This document shows positions 40,418 to 48,115 of a stretch of 64,000 nt of DNA, one piece after another. The stretch is from Listeria immobilis (lineage in GTDB: Bacteria; Bacillota; Bacilli; Lactobacillales; Listeriaceae), in contig NZ_JAASTZ010000004.1 of assembly GCF_014322765.1 (NCBI RefSeq), positions 124,001-188,000 on the forward strand, read 5' to 3'. Under the pieces are notes generated by a model that saw only the letters and a list, made by a program, of their open reading frames with translations, had not been told where the DNA came from and made no database searches. Both the position numbers and the translations under genes were made by a program. The first letter of the stretch is position 1. Each line of letters begins with the position of its first letter.

Positions 40418-40530
40418 GCTGTTGTCCTCCTTTTTTCAAGCCAAACTCGGAAGCCCTTTTTTAACTGGCCGCGTCAGTCTCGGATTTGCTTCACCCATCC
40501 GGCAAGTAACATTACTCACGATGTAACATT
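40418..40530 (-). promoter_or_regulatory. Structured 5' leader of the lipoprotein gene, class not identified
   Basis: The leader is much richer in G and C than its surroundings. It contains hairpin CGGAT-N11-ATCCG, whose loop sequence GAAGC is complementary to GCTTC about 50 bases downstream (possible pseudoknot), and the segment GACTGACGCGGCCAG. I could not match it to T-box, S-box, ydaO, TPP, FMN, M-box, purine or lysine riboswitches. Confidence 0.35.
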
Positions 40531-40534
40531 ATTC

Positions 40535-40564
40535 ATTATAAGCTATTCATACTGCATAATTCAA
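40535..40564 (-). promoter_or_regulatory. Promoter of the lipoprotein gene
   Basis: Minus strand: -35 TTGAAT (40559-40564), 18-bp spacer, -10 TATAAT (40535-40540). Start of transcription near 40528. Confidence 0.55.
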
Positions 40565-40589
40565 GCAGTTTTAGAAAATGCTTTCACTA

Positions 40590-41078
40590 TTATTCATAGT
40601 CTGCATTTACTTCTACTTTATTAAGTTCTTTTTCGGTATTTTTATATTGGAAATACATGACAATTCGCCACGGTACAATCATCGCAAAAGCCATAATCCA
40701 GAACATTCCTGATAATTCCCCAACTTCTAAACTACCACTAATCCAGTATTTAATAAAAATTCGAATAAGTAATAAACCCATCAAAATTACCGGAAAAGCT
40801 TTTGTTCGCTTAATAAAAACGTATTGATGGCGAACTTCAAATTTTGTTGTCCAAATTAAAATAATGGAAAATACAAGCCCCATCGCAACCGCTTCTAAAA
40901 TATCTAGCCATGATACACGGAAAAAAGGAATGACAAACATGAGCGCGCCTGTCGACATCATTATTGGTGGTATGATAATCCCTTTTACACTTGCTGGTCG
41001 TTTGGATGCCTTCATTCTAATCATAATAATTCCAGCACCAAAAACAAGTGTAATAATAATTGAAATAACTAATGACAC
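40590..41078 (-). CDS. CcdC-like membrane protein
   Basis: A 162-residue protein with four to five membrane helices, resembling the CcdC/DUF1453 family of Bacillus (a protein found beside cytochrome c maturation genes, function not settled). Listeria lacks c-type cytochromes of that kind, so the role is open. It is upstream of the lipoprotein gene, which has its own promoter. Confidence 0.65.
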   Translation of the reverse strand: MSLVISIIITLVFGAGIIMIRMKASKRPASVKGIIIPPIMMSTGALMFVIPFFRVSWLDILEAVAMGLVFSIILIWTTKFEVRHQYVFIKRTKAFPVILMGLLLIRIFIKYWISGSLEVGELSGMFWIMAFAMIVPWRIVMYFQYKNTEKELNKVEVNADYE

Positions 41079-41158
41079 AACTAACTCCTCCTATTAATCT
41101 GCTCTAACACTTCGCTCCTCATTATATTCCTTTTACCGTGTGAAATAAACTTCTCTGC

Positions 41159-42964
41159 TTAAAGCGCATCTCTATAATCCATGCCACTATTTTGTAATTT
41201 GTACATTGCATGATAAACACCTTGTTCAGTAATTAATGTTTCATGTGTCCCTCGTTCAATAATTCGTCCCTTAGATAAAACTAATATCAAGTCGGCATCT
41301 TTAATTGTCGAAAGTCGATGCGCAATCGCAATCGTCGTCCGCCCTTCTCGCATTCGTTTTAATCCAGTTTGAATTAAGCTTTCGGTTTCTGTATCAATGT
41401 TTGCAGTCGCCTCATCTAGCACAAGTATTTGCGGATTAGTGACTACCGTTCGCGCAAATGAAATCAACTGTCTTTGCCCGCTAGAAAAGGAAGAACCTCT
41501 TTCAATTACCTTATGATTATATTGATCTGTTAATGTTTGAATAAATCCATCTGCTTGAACAAATTTTGCTGCATCTATAATTTGTTCATCTGTAATAGTT
41601 TTATTATATAAACGAATATTATTTTTAATATCACCATAAAACATAAAGCTATCTTGTAAAACTAAACCTGTTTTCTTTCGTAATTCTGCCATTTGATGCG
41701 ATTTAATTGATTTTCCATCAATTAAAATATCGCCACGTTCAAATTCATAAAACCGCATCATCAAATTAATAATCGAACTTTTCCCGCTTCCAGTGTGTCC
41801 GACTAATGCTACCGTCTGCCCAGGTTCTGCAGTAAAGCTAATATTTTTAAGTACATCACGCCCACCCTCATAGGCAAAGGAAACATCTTTAAATTCGATT
41901 TTTGCTTGGGTGATTTTTGCATCAGGGTCATTTAATTGAGCCGGAACTTCTTCTGTTTCATCCATTATCCGAAATACTCGTGACGCTGCAGTGATTGCTT
42001 CTTGATACATCGCCAGTCGTTCCATCACATTATATATCGCTTCAAGAAAACGATCAAAATAGCTAATAAAAGCATAAATCGTTCCAATTGCCACAGGACC
42101 AATTAGTGATTCTGCACCAAAGAAACTAAGAATAATCACAACAGCAAGCGCATAGATTAAATCAATTGCCGGACCTAGAAGTAACGCATTAAATTTAATG
42201 TTCTTCATACCAACATCATAATAATCTTTGTTAATTTTCTCAAATTCTTTCACTAAACGACGCTCTTGATTGAACTGTTGTACGATAGACATGCCCGAAA
42301 TAGACTCGGCAATTTTTGCATTTAATTGACTTAATTTTTCTCGTCTCGCACGATAAAATTTGGAACTATATTTCCGGTAAACAAAAATGATGAAGACGAT
42401 TAATGGAAATAATAACAAACTATAAAGTGCTAGCTGAACATTAAGAGCAAACATCGCTGCATAGATTCCAATGAGCATAAATAAACTTTGAATGGCGGTT
42501 GATAAAACATTAATAAACATATCTTTTACAGCTTCCGTATCATTAGTTACCCGCGAAACAATACTTCCAGCTGGCGTTTTATCAAAATAACGCATACCGA
42601 GCGAATGTAGTTTAGTAAAAATATCAATTCGCATTTGTTGCACGATTTCTAAAGCGATTTTTTGAAAGAAAAGTAGTTGGAAATACCACACAATAGATTT
42701 TCCAATTGTAATCCCTAAATACCCCGCTCCAAGAATCAGTAAAGCCTGCATCTCCAAATTCATTGGTGTTAAATAATCATCTAAAAATATTTTAATCAAA
42801 ATCGGAGTAAATACATCTGCAAGTGTAACAAGAAGAACTAAAACTCCCGTCCAAATCAAACTGGGAATATGATATTTTGTATAACGAAGCATTCGTTTTA
42901 AAACTTCGCGATGTTCTTTTCCCGACATCACTAACATTTCATCTTGCTCATTAATCGTTTCCAT
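41159..42964 (-). CDS. Heterodimeric ABC exporter subunit (YheH/BmrD-like)
   Basis: About 601 residues: six-helix export domain, then an ATPase domain with Walker A GHTGSGKSS, Walker B LVLDEAT (catalytic glutamate present) and an altered signature FSSGQ. Together with the upstream subunit it would form one normal and one degenerate ATP site, as in BmrCD and related multidrug exporters. ATG at 42964 is chosen since AAAGGGGG lies 8 bases upstream; GTG at 42973 is too close to it. Overlaps the upstream gene by 14 bp. Confidence 0.88.
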   Translation of the reverse strand: METINEQDEMLVMSGKEHREVLKRMLRYTKYHIPSLIWTGVLVLLVTLADVFTPILIKIFLDDYLTPMNLEMQALLILGAGYLGITIGKSIVWYFQLLFFQKIALEIVQQMRIDIFTKLHSLGMRYFDKTPAGSIVSRVTNDTEAVKDMFINVLSTAIQSLFMLIGIYAAMFALNVQLALYSLLLFPLIVFIIFVYRKYSSKFYRARREKLSQLNAKIAESISGMSIVQQFNQERRLVKEFEKINKDYYDVGMKNIKFNALLLGPAIDLIYALAVVIILSFFGAESLIGPVAIGTIYAFISYFDRFLEAIYNVMERLAMYQEAITAASRVFRIMDETEEVPAQLNDPDAKITQAKIEFKDVSFAYEGGRDVLKNISFTAEPGQTVALVGHTGSGKSSIINLMMRFYEFERGDILIDGKSIKSHQMAELRKKTGLVLQDSFMFYGDIKNNIRLYNKTITDEQIIDAAKFVQADGFIQTLTDQYNHKVIERGSSFSSGQRQLISFARTVVTNPQILVLDEATANIDTETESLIQTGLKRMREGRTTIAIAHRLSTIKDADLILVLSKGRIIERGTHETLITEQGVYHAMYKLQNSGMDYRDAL

Positions 42965-44717
42965 CTGCCGCACCCCCTTTTTCTAAGGCTTCTTCCAGTT
43001 GTTGCTCCTGAAACATTTCTGCATACCAACCATCTAATTTCATTAAATCATTATGTGTTCCACGTTCTACAATCTTTCCTTTGTCAATGACGATAATCAA
43101 ATTAGCATGCTCCACAGAACTAAGACGATGCGCGCTAATAATCGTTGTTTTATCAGATCGATTTTCTTTTAAATTGGATAGAATTTGCTCTTCCGTTTTA
43201 GCATCAACTGCTGAAAGTGCATCATCTAATACAAGTAATTCCGGATTCATAATTAACGCACGAGCAATTGCAAGTCGTTGTTTTTGTCCTCCTGATAGCG
43301 ATACTCCTCGTTCCCCAACAATAGTGTCATATCCTTGTTCAAAACCTAGAATATCCTCATCTACTGATACAAGTTGTGCTATTTTAGTCACTTCTTCTTG
43401 AGATGCTTCTGGTTTCCCAAAACGAATATTATCCCGAACCGTCGTTGAAAACAAAAATTGATCTTGCGGTATATAACCAATCGATTCTCGTAATGCTCGA
43501 ACTGTGTAATCTTGAATTTTTATATTAGCAAAGGAAATTTCTCCATTATAAGTATCGTATTCACGCATCAGTAATTTTAATAGAGAAGTTTTACCCGCCC
43601 CTGTTCGTCCGACAATTCCAAGTGTTTCACCCGCTTTTAATTCAAAGTGAATATCTGCAAGGACTGGTTCTGATTCGTCTGGATACGTAAATTCATTTAT
43701 AACCACTTGCAAATCACCATTCGGAACCGTATCTAGCGCTCCGTCATGATCTAATATATCTTCTTTCTCTGTTAATAAATGCTGCACACGGTCATAAGAA
43801 GCATTTCCGCGTTGAATGATATTGTATAAAAATCCAAATGCTAGCATAGGCCAAATTAGTAAGAATAAATAGTTCGAAAATGCGATTACTTGTCCAATAG
43901 TTAGTTCGCCATCCACAACAAACTTCGCACCAAACCCAAGAGCTAAAACAAAAGAAATCCCTACAATTATGGAAATCATCGGATCAAACATTGCATCCAC
44001 TTTTGCTACAGCAATATTTTTTTTGACTACATCTTTGGCTTGTTTCGCAAAATCTTGAATATCTTCTTTCTCTTGTCCGAATGTACGTGTTACTTTAATT
44101 CCTGAAATACTTTCTTGTGTTTTATCATTTAATGTTGAAAATGCTGCTTGGGCGCCGTGGAACCGGTCATGTAGCTTTTTCCCAAGAATAGAACTCCCAA
44201 GAACCATAAACGGCATCGGTAATAATGCAATCAGTGTTAATCGCCAATCTATCGTTATCGCCATGGTAGCAATAACTGTTCCCCCTGTTAAAACCGAATC
44301 AGAAAGCGTTAAAACCCCAATACCAGCCACTTGCTGAATCGCCGTAATATCATTTGTCGCATGTGCCATTAAATCTCCTGTACGATACCTTTGAAAGAAA
44401 AATGGTGACATCTTCGTAAAATGTTCAAATAATCGTAAACGAAGCGTTCGCTGCAATTTATTATCTGAACCAAAAATGAGCATTCTCCATACATAACGTC
44501 CGCCATAAGCAAGAACCGCTGCTACAACAAGAATAAGCATCCACTTTATCAATTTCTCTTTTGTTAGCGAATCATTTGTTATGGCATCCACCGTATAACC
44601 AATTATTTGCGGCGGAACTAATTGCAAAAGTGCAATCATAAATAGGATGGTTACTCCAAATACATAAGATTTCCAATTTTCTTTAAAAAACCAACTCAAA
44701 GCTTTAAATATCTTCAA
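42951..44717 (-). CDS. Heterodimeric ABC exporter subunit (YheI/BmrC-like)
   Basis: A 588-residue half transporter with six-helix domain and ATPase domain: Walker A GRTGAGKTS, normal signature LSGGQKQRL, but Walker B reads LVLDDALSAVD, so the catalytic glutamate is aspartate. This is the complementary degeneracy to its partner. TTG start at 44717 with GGGAGGG nine to ten bases upstream. The gene lies behind a leader peptide and terminator, which suggests induction by ribosome-stalling drugs. Confidence 0.88.
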   Translation of the reverse strand: MKIFKALSWFFKENWKSYVFGVTILFMIALLQLVPPQIIGYTVDAITNDSLTKEKLIKWMLILVVAAVLAYGGRYVWRMLIFGSDNKLQRTLRLRLFEHFTKMSPFFFQRYRTGDLMAHATNDITAIQQVAGIGVLTLSDSVLTGGTVIATMAITIDWRLTLIALLPMPFMVLGSSILGKKLHDRFHGAQAAFSTLNDKTQESISGIKVTRTFGQEKEDIQDFAKQAKDVVKKNIAVAKVDAMFDPMISIIVGISFVLALGFGAKFVVDGELTIGQVIAFSNYLFLLIWPMLAFGFLYNIIQRGNASYDRVQHLLTEKEDILDHDGALDTVPNGDLQVVINEFTYPDESEPVLADIHFELKAGETLGIVGRTGAGKTSLLKLLMREYDTYNGEISFANIKIQDYTVRALRESIGYIPQDQFLFSTTVRDNIRFGKPEASQEEVTKIAQLVSVDEDILGFEQGYDTIVGERGVSLSGGQKQRLAIARALIMNPELLVLDDALSAVDAKTEEQILSNLKENRSDKTTIISAHRLSSVEHANLIIVIDKGKIVERGTHNDLMKLDGWYAEMFQEQQLEEALEKGGAADGND

Positions 44718-44751
44718 ACGCCTTTTCCCTCCCTTTTTTCCTTAAAAATGG

Positions 44752-44790
44752 ACAAATAAAAATAATGGACCAATTTTTGCCCATTATTAC
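44752..44790 (-). terminator. Attenuator terminator before the ABC exporter
   Basis: Minus strand AATAATGG/CCATTATT stem (44781-44788 with 44761-44768) followed by TTTTATTTG. It stands between the leader peptide stop and the exporter start. Confidence 0.7.
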
Positions 44791-44838
44791 CCGAAAAAAT
44801 ATATTTATTTGCCACCACTTTGTATAAATAAAACCAAA

Positions 44839-44937
44839 TTAAAGGAGAGTTTCCTTGCCCGTGAAATGGTCCGGTGAAATAAATGCTATTTTAACGCGCA
44901 ATAATGCCTTGTTGGAAATCATATTATAATTATTCAT
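44839..44937 (-). CDS. Leader peptide (32 codons) of the ABC exporter attenuator
   Basis: ATG at 44937 with AAAGGAGG ten bases upstream opens a 32-codon frame (starts MNNYNMISNK, ends GKETLL, TAA at 44839). Within it, GGACCA (44867-44872, codons 22-24) is complementary to TGGTCC in the terminator loop and stem (44767-44772). Ribosome stalling in the leader could expose this segment as an antiterminator. The plan is that of B. subtilis bmrB-bmrCD; the peptide sequence itself is not one I recognise. Confidence 0.65.
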   Translation of the reverse strand: MNNYNMISNKALLRVKIAFISPDHFTGKETLL

Positions 44938-44975
44938 CGTCCATTCCTCCTTTGTTTTTATTATGCAACGATATT

Positions 44976-45004
44976 AGTTTAACCGATTTTTTTTGAAAGC
45001 GCAA
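44976..45004 (-). promoter_or_regulatory. Promoter of leader peptide and ABC exporter
   Basis: Minus strand: -35 TTGCGC (44999-45004), 17-bp spacer, -10 TAAACT (44976-44981). Confidence 0.5.
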
Positions 45005-45308
45005 CAAATAATTGCTAATTGTTCAAAAATTATTTTAATTGAACAATTTATTATTTAATGCTTTTTCTCCTATTTTTTAAAATTTTCAACCTAAAAAATA
45101 AAAAAACATGATAAGGTCCCAATTTTATAACGACGTAACGTCCTTCATAAAACTGCTATAATGACCTTAAAATGTATTTATCATAATTTCGATTACACAA
45201 GAATCTATCCATGCTAGGTAGTCATCAAGCTATTGAGACTACCTGCACGGATATTATTGAAATATACTTACAAAGCTTTATTATATTGATTTACTTAGGC
45301 TTTGCAAA
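45005..45308. other. Non-coding stretch with a hairpin and an extended -10 box
   Basis: AT-rich. Contains AGGTAGTC/GACTACCT (45214-45245 region, with flanking TCC/GGA pairing) without a T-run, and on the plus strand an extended -10 TGCTATAAT (45154-45162) without a good -35. No reading frame is convincing. A small RNA is possible but unsupported. Confidence 0.3.
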
Positions 45309-45929
45309 TCACTCTTCTATTGTCACAACTTGATTTTCAACCGCCTCTTCATAAAGCTCCACTTCTTCTGTTTGTCTCACTTCTTTATTTGTATCTAGTT
45401 CTTTTGTTTTTTCGTCAAATGAGATGGTTGAATTTGCCCCTGATACTAGCAAACTACCATCATCTTGTTCATAGGCAGTAAAAATATAGATTTGTCCTAC
45501 TTTTGGAAGTTGATCATCTTCGAAAACATCATATGCCGAACCGTCTTCACGTAATCCCCCTTGTTTTTCAATGGAAATACTTTCTGCTGTAGGCAACTCA
45601 TTTTTTAAATTGGTAATCACATCTAGTTCATATTGGGTATATGCCTCACCGATATATTCTATTTCACCATTGGCTTGTTCTATTGGAGTCTTATTTTTAT
45701 AATTTGTGCCGATTTCCTTTGTCACTTCACCTACAAAAACGTAATCCGCATCACCAACTACTTCTTCGGGTTTATCCACATCTAAGGTATAATCGGAATA
45801 AATCTCATATATTGGAACTTCTTTTTTGGGAGTTGCAGCTTTATTTGTATATGTATTTACAACTAGAAAACAACTCATGACTAAAAGACACGTTGTAAAA
45901 ACAATAATTGCGATTGTTTTCTTCTTCAT
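45309..45929 (-). CDS. Membrane-anchored or exported protein next to the zinc protease
   Basis: A 206-residue acidic protein with an N-terminal hydrophobic segment (residues about 5-25, KKKTIAIIVFTTCLLVMSC) that could be a signal anchor or a weak lipoprotein signal. The rest is hydrophilic, rich in Glu/Asp/Thr. No family recognised. It lies 19 bp downstream of the metzincin gene in the same operon, so a role as partner, substrate or inhibitor of that protease is an inference from context only. Confidence 0.7.
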   Translation of the reverse strand: MKKKTIAIIVFTTCLLVMSCFLVVNTYTNKAATPKKEVPIYEIYSDYTLDVDKPEEVVGDADYVFVGEVTKEIGTNYKNKTPIEQANGEIEYIGEAYTQYELDVITNLKNELPTAESISIEKQGGLREDGSAYDVFEDDQLPKVGQIYIFTAYEQDDGSLLVSGANSTISFDEKTKELDTNKEVRQTEEVELYEEAVENQVVTIEE

Positions 45930-45948
45930 TTTTACTTCCCCCTTTTAA

Positions 45949-46443
45949 TTAATATTTTTTATATGCAGCATTATAAGATTGTTTATCATTTACAGATAAA
46001 GTTGTTTTGGAAGTACCATATTGATACATTACATCACTTGATGCATTATGGCCTAATCGTAAACCATGTCCCAGTTCATGTGTTGCAACATTTTGTTTCC
46101 CAGCATTATTTTGCTTATCCATATTTTTTTTATTAAAAGTGATTTTACCATTACTATAGGTGGTAGCGTTGACATTATTATTAACATAAACATCACTACA
46201 ATAAACATCTGATTTATTGGTAGCAGATGCTGGTCTAATTACCCCTTTTTTATAAGCATTCCAAGTAGCTGCTCCTTTTTTTATATACGCCATATACTTG
46301 GAATTACCTGAATAATCTAGGTGCTTAGTAGAATCTACCAAATCCCAACTATTAATTTTAGCTGCAGCCTGTGCTTCTTTACCAGGTATGAAAACGGTAC
46401 ATAGGCAAACAAAAGCTAGCATTAAGATATACATTTTTTTCAT
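45949..46443 (-). CDS. Secreted metzincin-type zinc metalloprotease
   Basis: A 164-residue secreted protein: signal peptide ending AQA/AA (near residue 28), then a small catalytic domain with HELGHGLRLGH (residues about 124-134, the complete HExxHxxGxxH metzincin motif) and a downstream SSDVMYQYG Met-turn. No propeptide of usual size and no C-terminal domain are present, so it is a minimal matrixin-like enzyme. TAAGGAGTG-like ribosome site before ATG 46443. Substrate unknown. Confidence 0.85.
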   Translation of the reverse strand: MKKMYILMLAFVCLCTVFIPGKEAQAAAKINSWDLVDSTKHLDYSGNSKYMAYIKKGAATWNAYKKGVIRPASATNKSDVYCSDVYVNNNVNATTYSNGKITFNKKNMDKQNNAGKQNVATHELGHGLRLGHNASSDVMYQYGTSKTTLSVNDKQSYNAAYKKY

Positions 46444-46564
46444 GTTGTAACACTCCTTTTTGTTTTTTTAATTATATTTTGATAATTTCATGTATACCGA
46501 TACAATAACCTCAGCCCCTTCTTACTTTCCGCATTTAATGTTTAAATACTAACACACTAAATTT
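46444..46564 (-). promoter_or_regulatory. Promoter and leader of the protease operon
   Basis: On the minus strand a -10-like TAGTAT lies at the same place, relative to the upstream repeat, as the TATAAT of the secreted cassette (the 32-base segments TTTGGTTATACA.. and TTTTGTTATACA.. align without gaps). Leader of about 85-90 bases; nothing else seen in it. Confidence 0.4.
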
Positions 46565-46647
46565 ATGTATAACCAAAAATGTAATGAAATGTCCGATTCT
46601 TGTCATGAACGACTAAATTTAAGCTTTTTTTAGAATTATTCTTACAC
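46565..46647 (-). repeat. Shared regulatory segment, copy A (protease operon)
   Basis: About 83 bp that align without gaps to 48339-48421; by eye most positions agree and the core around 46582-46617 differs at one base. The core contains the near-palindrome TTCTTGTCATGAA. It lies immediately upstream of the promoter of the protease operon. See finding. Confidence 0.8.
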
Positions 46648-46879
46648 ATTATGAACTAAAGCTTATCCATTTATAGTATAATCAACACATTTTGAGTAAC
46701 TATTAGTTATTTATTCATTTCAAAACCTCTTTGTCACAAAAACTCCTTATTTATAGCCTTATTCCCAAAATATTATTGGTTTTTTTCACATAAACTTAAA
46801 AACCCATTGAATAACTATGTATAGTTTATACGTTTTAAATTTAGAAATATGTCTACTAAGGGTTATATTGTTTTTTTTA
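46648..46879. other. AT-rich non-coding stretch
   Basis: I see no convincing gene or structure between the shared regulatory segment and the tsf-type terminator; the stretch is very AT-rich. Confidence 0.4.
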
Positions 46880-46916
46880 AAAATAAAAAAAACCGCCTCT
46901 CACTAGGAGAGACAGT
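46880..46916 (-). terminator. Terminator beyond the left attachment repeat (probable original tsf terminator)
   Basis: Minus strand: 10-bp stem ACTGTCTCTC/GAGAGGCGGT (three G-U pairs) with a 5-base loop and TTTTTTTTATTTTT. It stands 25 bp beyond the duplicated tsf end, the place where the tsf terminator would be before insertion of the element. Confidence 0.75.
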
Positions 46917-46940
46917 TTTTTATGCTTCATATTAAAATGA

Positions 46941-46965
46941 AATTATTTTTTCACTTGGGACATAA
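46941..46965 (-). repeat. Left attachment-site repeat (copy of tsf 3' end)
   Basis: Twenty-five bases identical to 50051-50075, the last codons and stop of tsf. Flanks differ immediately on both sides, as expected for an attachment core duplicated by site-specific integration. Confidence 0.85.
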
Positions 46966-47072
46966 GTAGTTTTCAAATGGTTTATACAACAGATCTTCTG
47001 TAGCTTCACTGGCTTTTATCCCACAATCATTTCTATAAATAAGGAATAGCAGACCTTTTTCGAACAAAATTT

Positions 47073-47156
47073 ATAAGGTATCAATCGATAAAATTTGTAT
47101 CTTCTATTCAAGATATACATTCTAAAAAGATCATCGCTTGGTCATTGGGAAACTGG
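47073..47156 (+). pseudogene. Fragment resembling an IS3-type transposase catalytic domain
   Basis: One frame reads SSIQDIHSKKIIAWSLGNW, resembling the D-x-[FY]-S-[RK]-x-I-[VI]-[GA]-W stretch around the second catalytic aspartate of IS3-family transposases. Only about 28 codons remain, without inverted repeats or start. Confidence 0.4.
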
Positions 47157-47160
47157 AACA

Positions 47161-47205
47161 GCATCAAAAGGAGAAGACAAATTTTCAGCTCTCCTTTTGA
47201 TGCTT
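47161..47205 (-). terminator. Hairpin after the secreted cassette
   Basis: AGCATCAAAAGGAGA/TCTCCTTTTGATGCT, a perfect 15-bp stem five bases past the stop of the ArsD-like gene. The T-rich tail is on the plus strand, so on the cassette's strand it may act mainly as a 3' stabiliser. Confidence 0.6.
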
Positions 47206-47210
47206 TATTG

Positions 47211-47549
47211 TTAATAATTATCGTCTGATTCCTGCGTACTTATACCTATATCCAATATATTTCCTATTTCTTTAGTGGATAAAAATTGACCTTTTTTAAT
47301 TAATTTCCCATTCAGTATGACAATTGGAAGTTTTGTTAGTCCTTCTTTTTCTAGAATTTTTCTTACAAGGTCGTTATCTATAAAAGGCTGTATGTCTTCC
47401 TCATAGAAAAATAAATTAATATCAGCAGTTTTTTCCTTTAAAAAATAATAATTATCTTTGAATTGCTGCGTAGATATACTTTTAAATATTTCAATTTCTA
47501 CTTCATCTTCTTTAATATCACTCAGACAATAATAGTTTAATTCTATCAT
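47211..47549 (-). CDS. ArsD-like (thioredoxin-fold) cytosolic protein
   Basis: A 112-residue protein without signal peptide. The segment FIDNDLVRKILEKEGLTKLPIVILNGKLIKKGQF (residues about 57-90) follows the ArsD pattern F-x-x-N-x-x-V-x-x-x-L-x-x-x-G-x-x-x-LP-x-x-x-x-NG. The N-terminal part lacks the vicinal cysteines that ArsD uses to bind arsenite (only one cysteine, YYCLSD). So it probably keeps the fold but not metalloid binding. ATGA overlap with the upstream secreted protein shows tight coupling. Function unknown. Confidence 0.6.
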   Translation of the reverse strand: MIELNYYCLSDIKEDEVEIEIFKSISTQQFKDNYYFLKEKTADINLFFYEEDIQPFIDNDLVRKILEKEGLTKLPIVILNGKLIKKGQFLSTKEIGNILDIGISTQESDDNY

Positions 47550-48091
47550 CTACCTAAAGTTACACCCCCAGCTTTTGCAGAAACAGTTCCCATTCCCATT
47601 CTTGTATAATATTGAGTACTTACACTACATGGTAAGTATTTTTTCTTTCCTGTATAATCAAAGTAAATTCCTCCACCATAGGATTTTGGAGCTTTATATG
47701 GAAGCACTGCAGAACGCGTTCTTTTTGTTCCATAAGTTAATTGTGAGTTTAATTTCAAAAAACCTGATTTTGAAGCCGTAATAACATAAATTGTATAACC
47801 TTTTGTCGCGCCCACCTTCTTTGTTGATGCAGTCAAAGTGATTGCATTAATTGACATAAGTCCTGCTTTTAAAGGTGTTTTAATAATTGTTGTTTGTTGG
47901 TACTCCTCTTCCTCAGAGAATCCTTTACTACTTAAATAAGACTTTTCTGTACCAGATAAAGAGCTAAATTCTACTTCCTCACTAGCCTTATCTATTTTCA
48001 CAGTAGATTCTTCAGCTTTTACTCCTTGTGGAAAACTAATACCTATGCTAATCAATATTAAGCTTATAAAGAGTTTTGATAGTAATTTCAT
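47546..48091 (-). CDS. Secreted protein of unknown function
   Basis: A 181-residue protein with a clear signal peptide (KLLSKLFISLILISIGISF..VKA/EE, cleavage near residue 26). The mature part has an acidic N-terminal segment with FSEEEEYQQTTIIK (residues about 58-71) and a basic, Gly/Ser/Tyr/Thr-rich beta-type C-terminal half with a single cysteine. No family recognised. The small upstream gene ends with a related motif. AAAGGAG ribosome site. Confidence 0.75.
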   Translation of the reverse strand: MKLLSKLFISLILISIGISFPQGVKAEESTVKIDKASEEVEFSSLSGTEKSYLSSKGFSEEEEYQQTTIIKTPLKAGLMSINAITLTASTKKVGATKGYTIYVITASKSGFLKLNSQLTYGTKRTRSAVLPYKAPKSYGGGIYFDYTGKKKYLPCSVSTQYYTRMGMGTVSAKAGGVTLGR

Positions 48092-48115
48092 TATGTTATC
48101 TCCTTTTTTATGTAT

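Noticed and set aside
40418-40530. Cobalamin-type or ydaO-type riboswitch
   Set aside because: Short stretches such as GGGTGAAGCAAATCC recall parts of those classes, but the rest of each consensus is missing.
45154-45248. Possible small RNA with extended -10 box and hairpin
   Set aside because: No -35 box, the hairpin lacks a T-run, and the direction would run antisense into the 45309-45929 gene. Too weak to list as an RNA gene.
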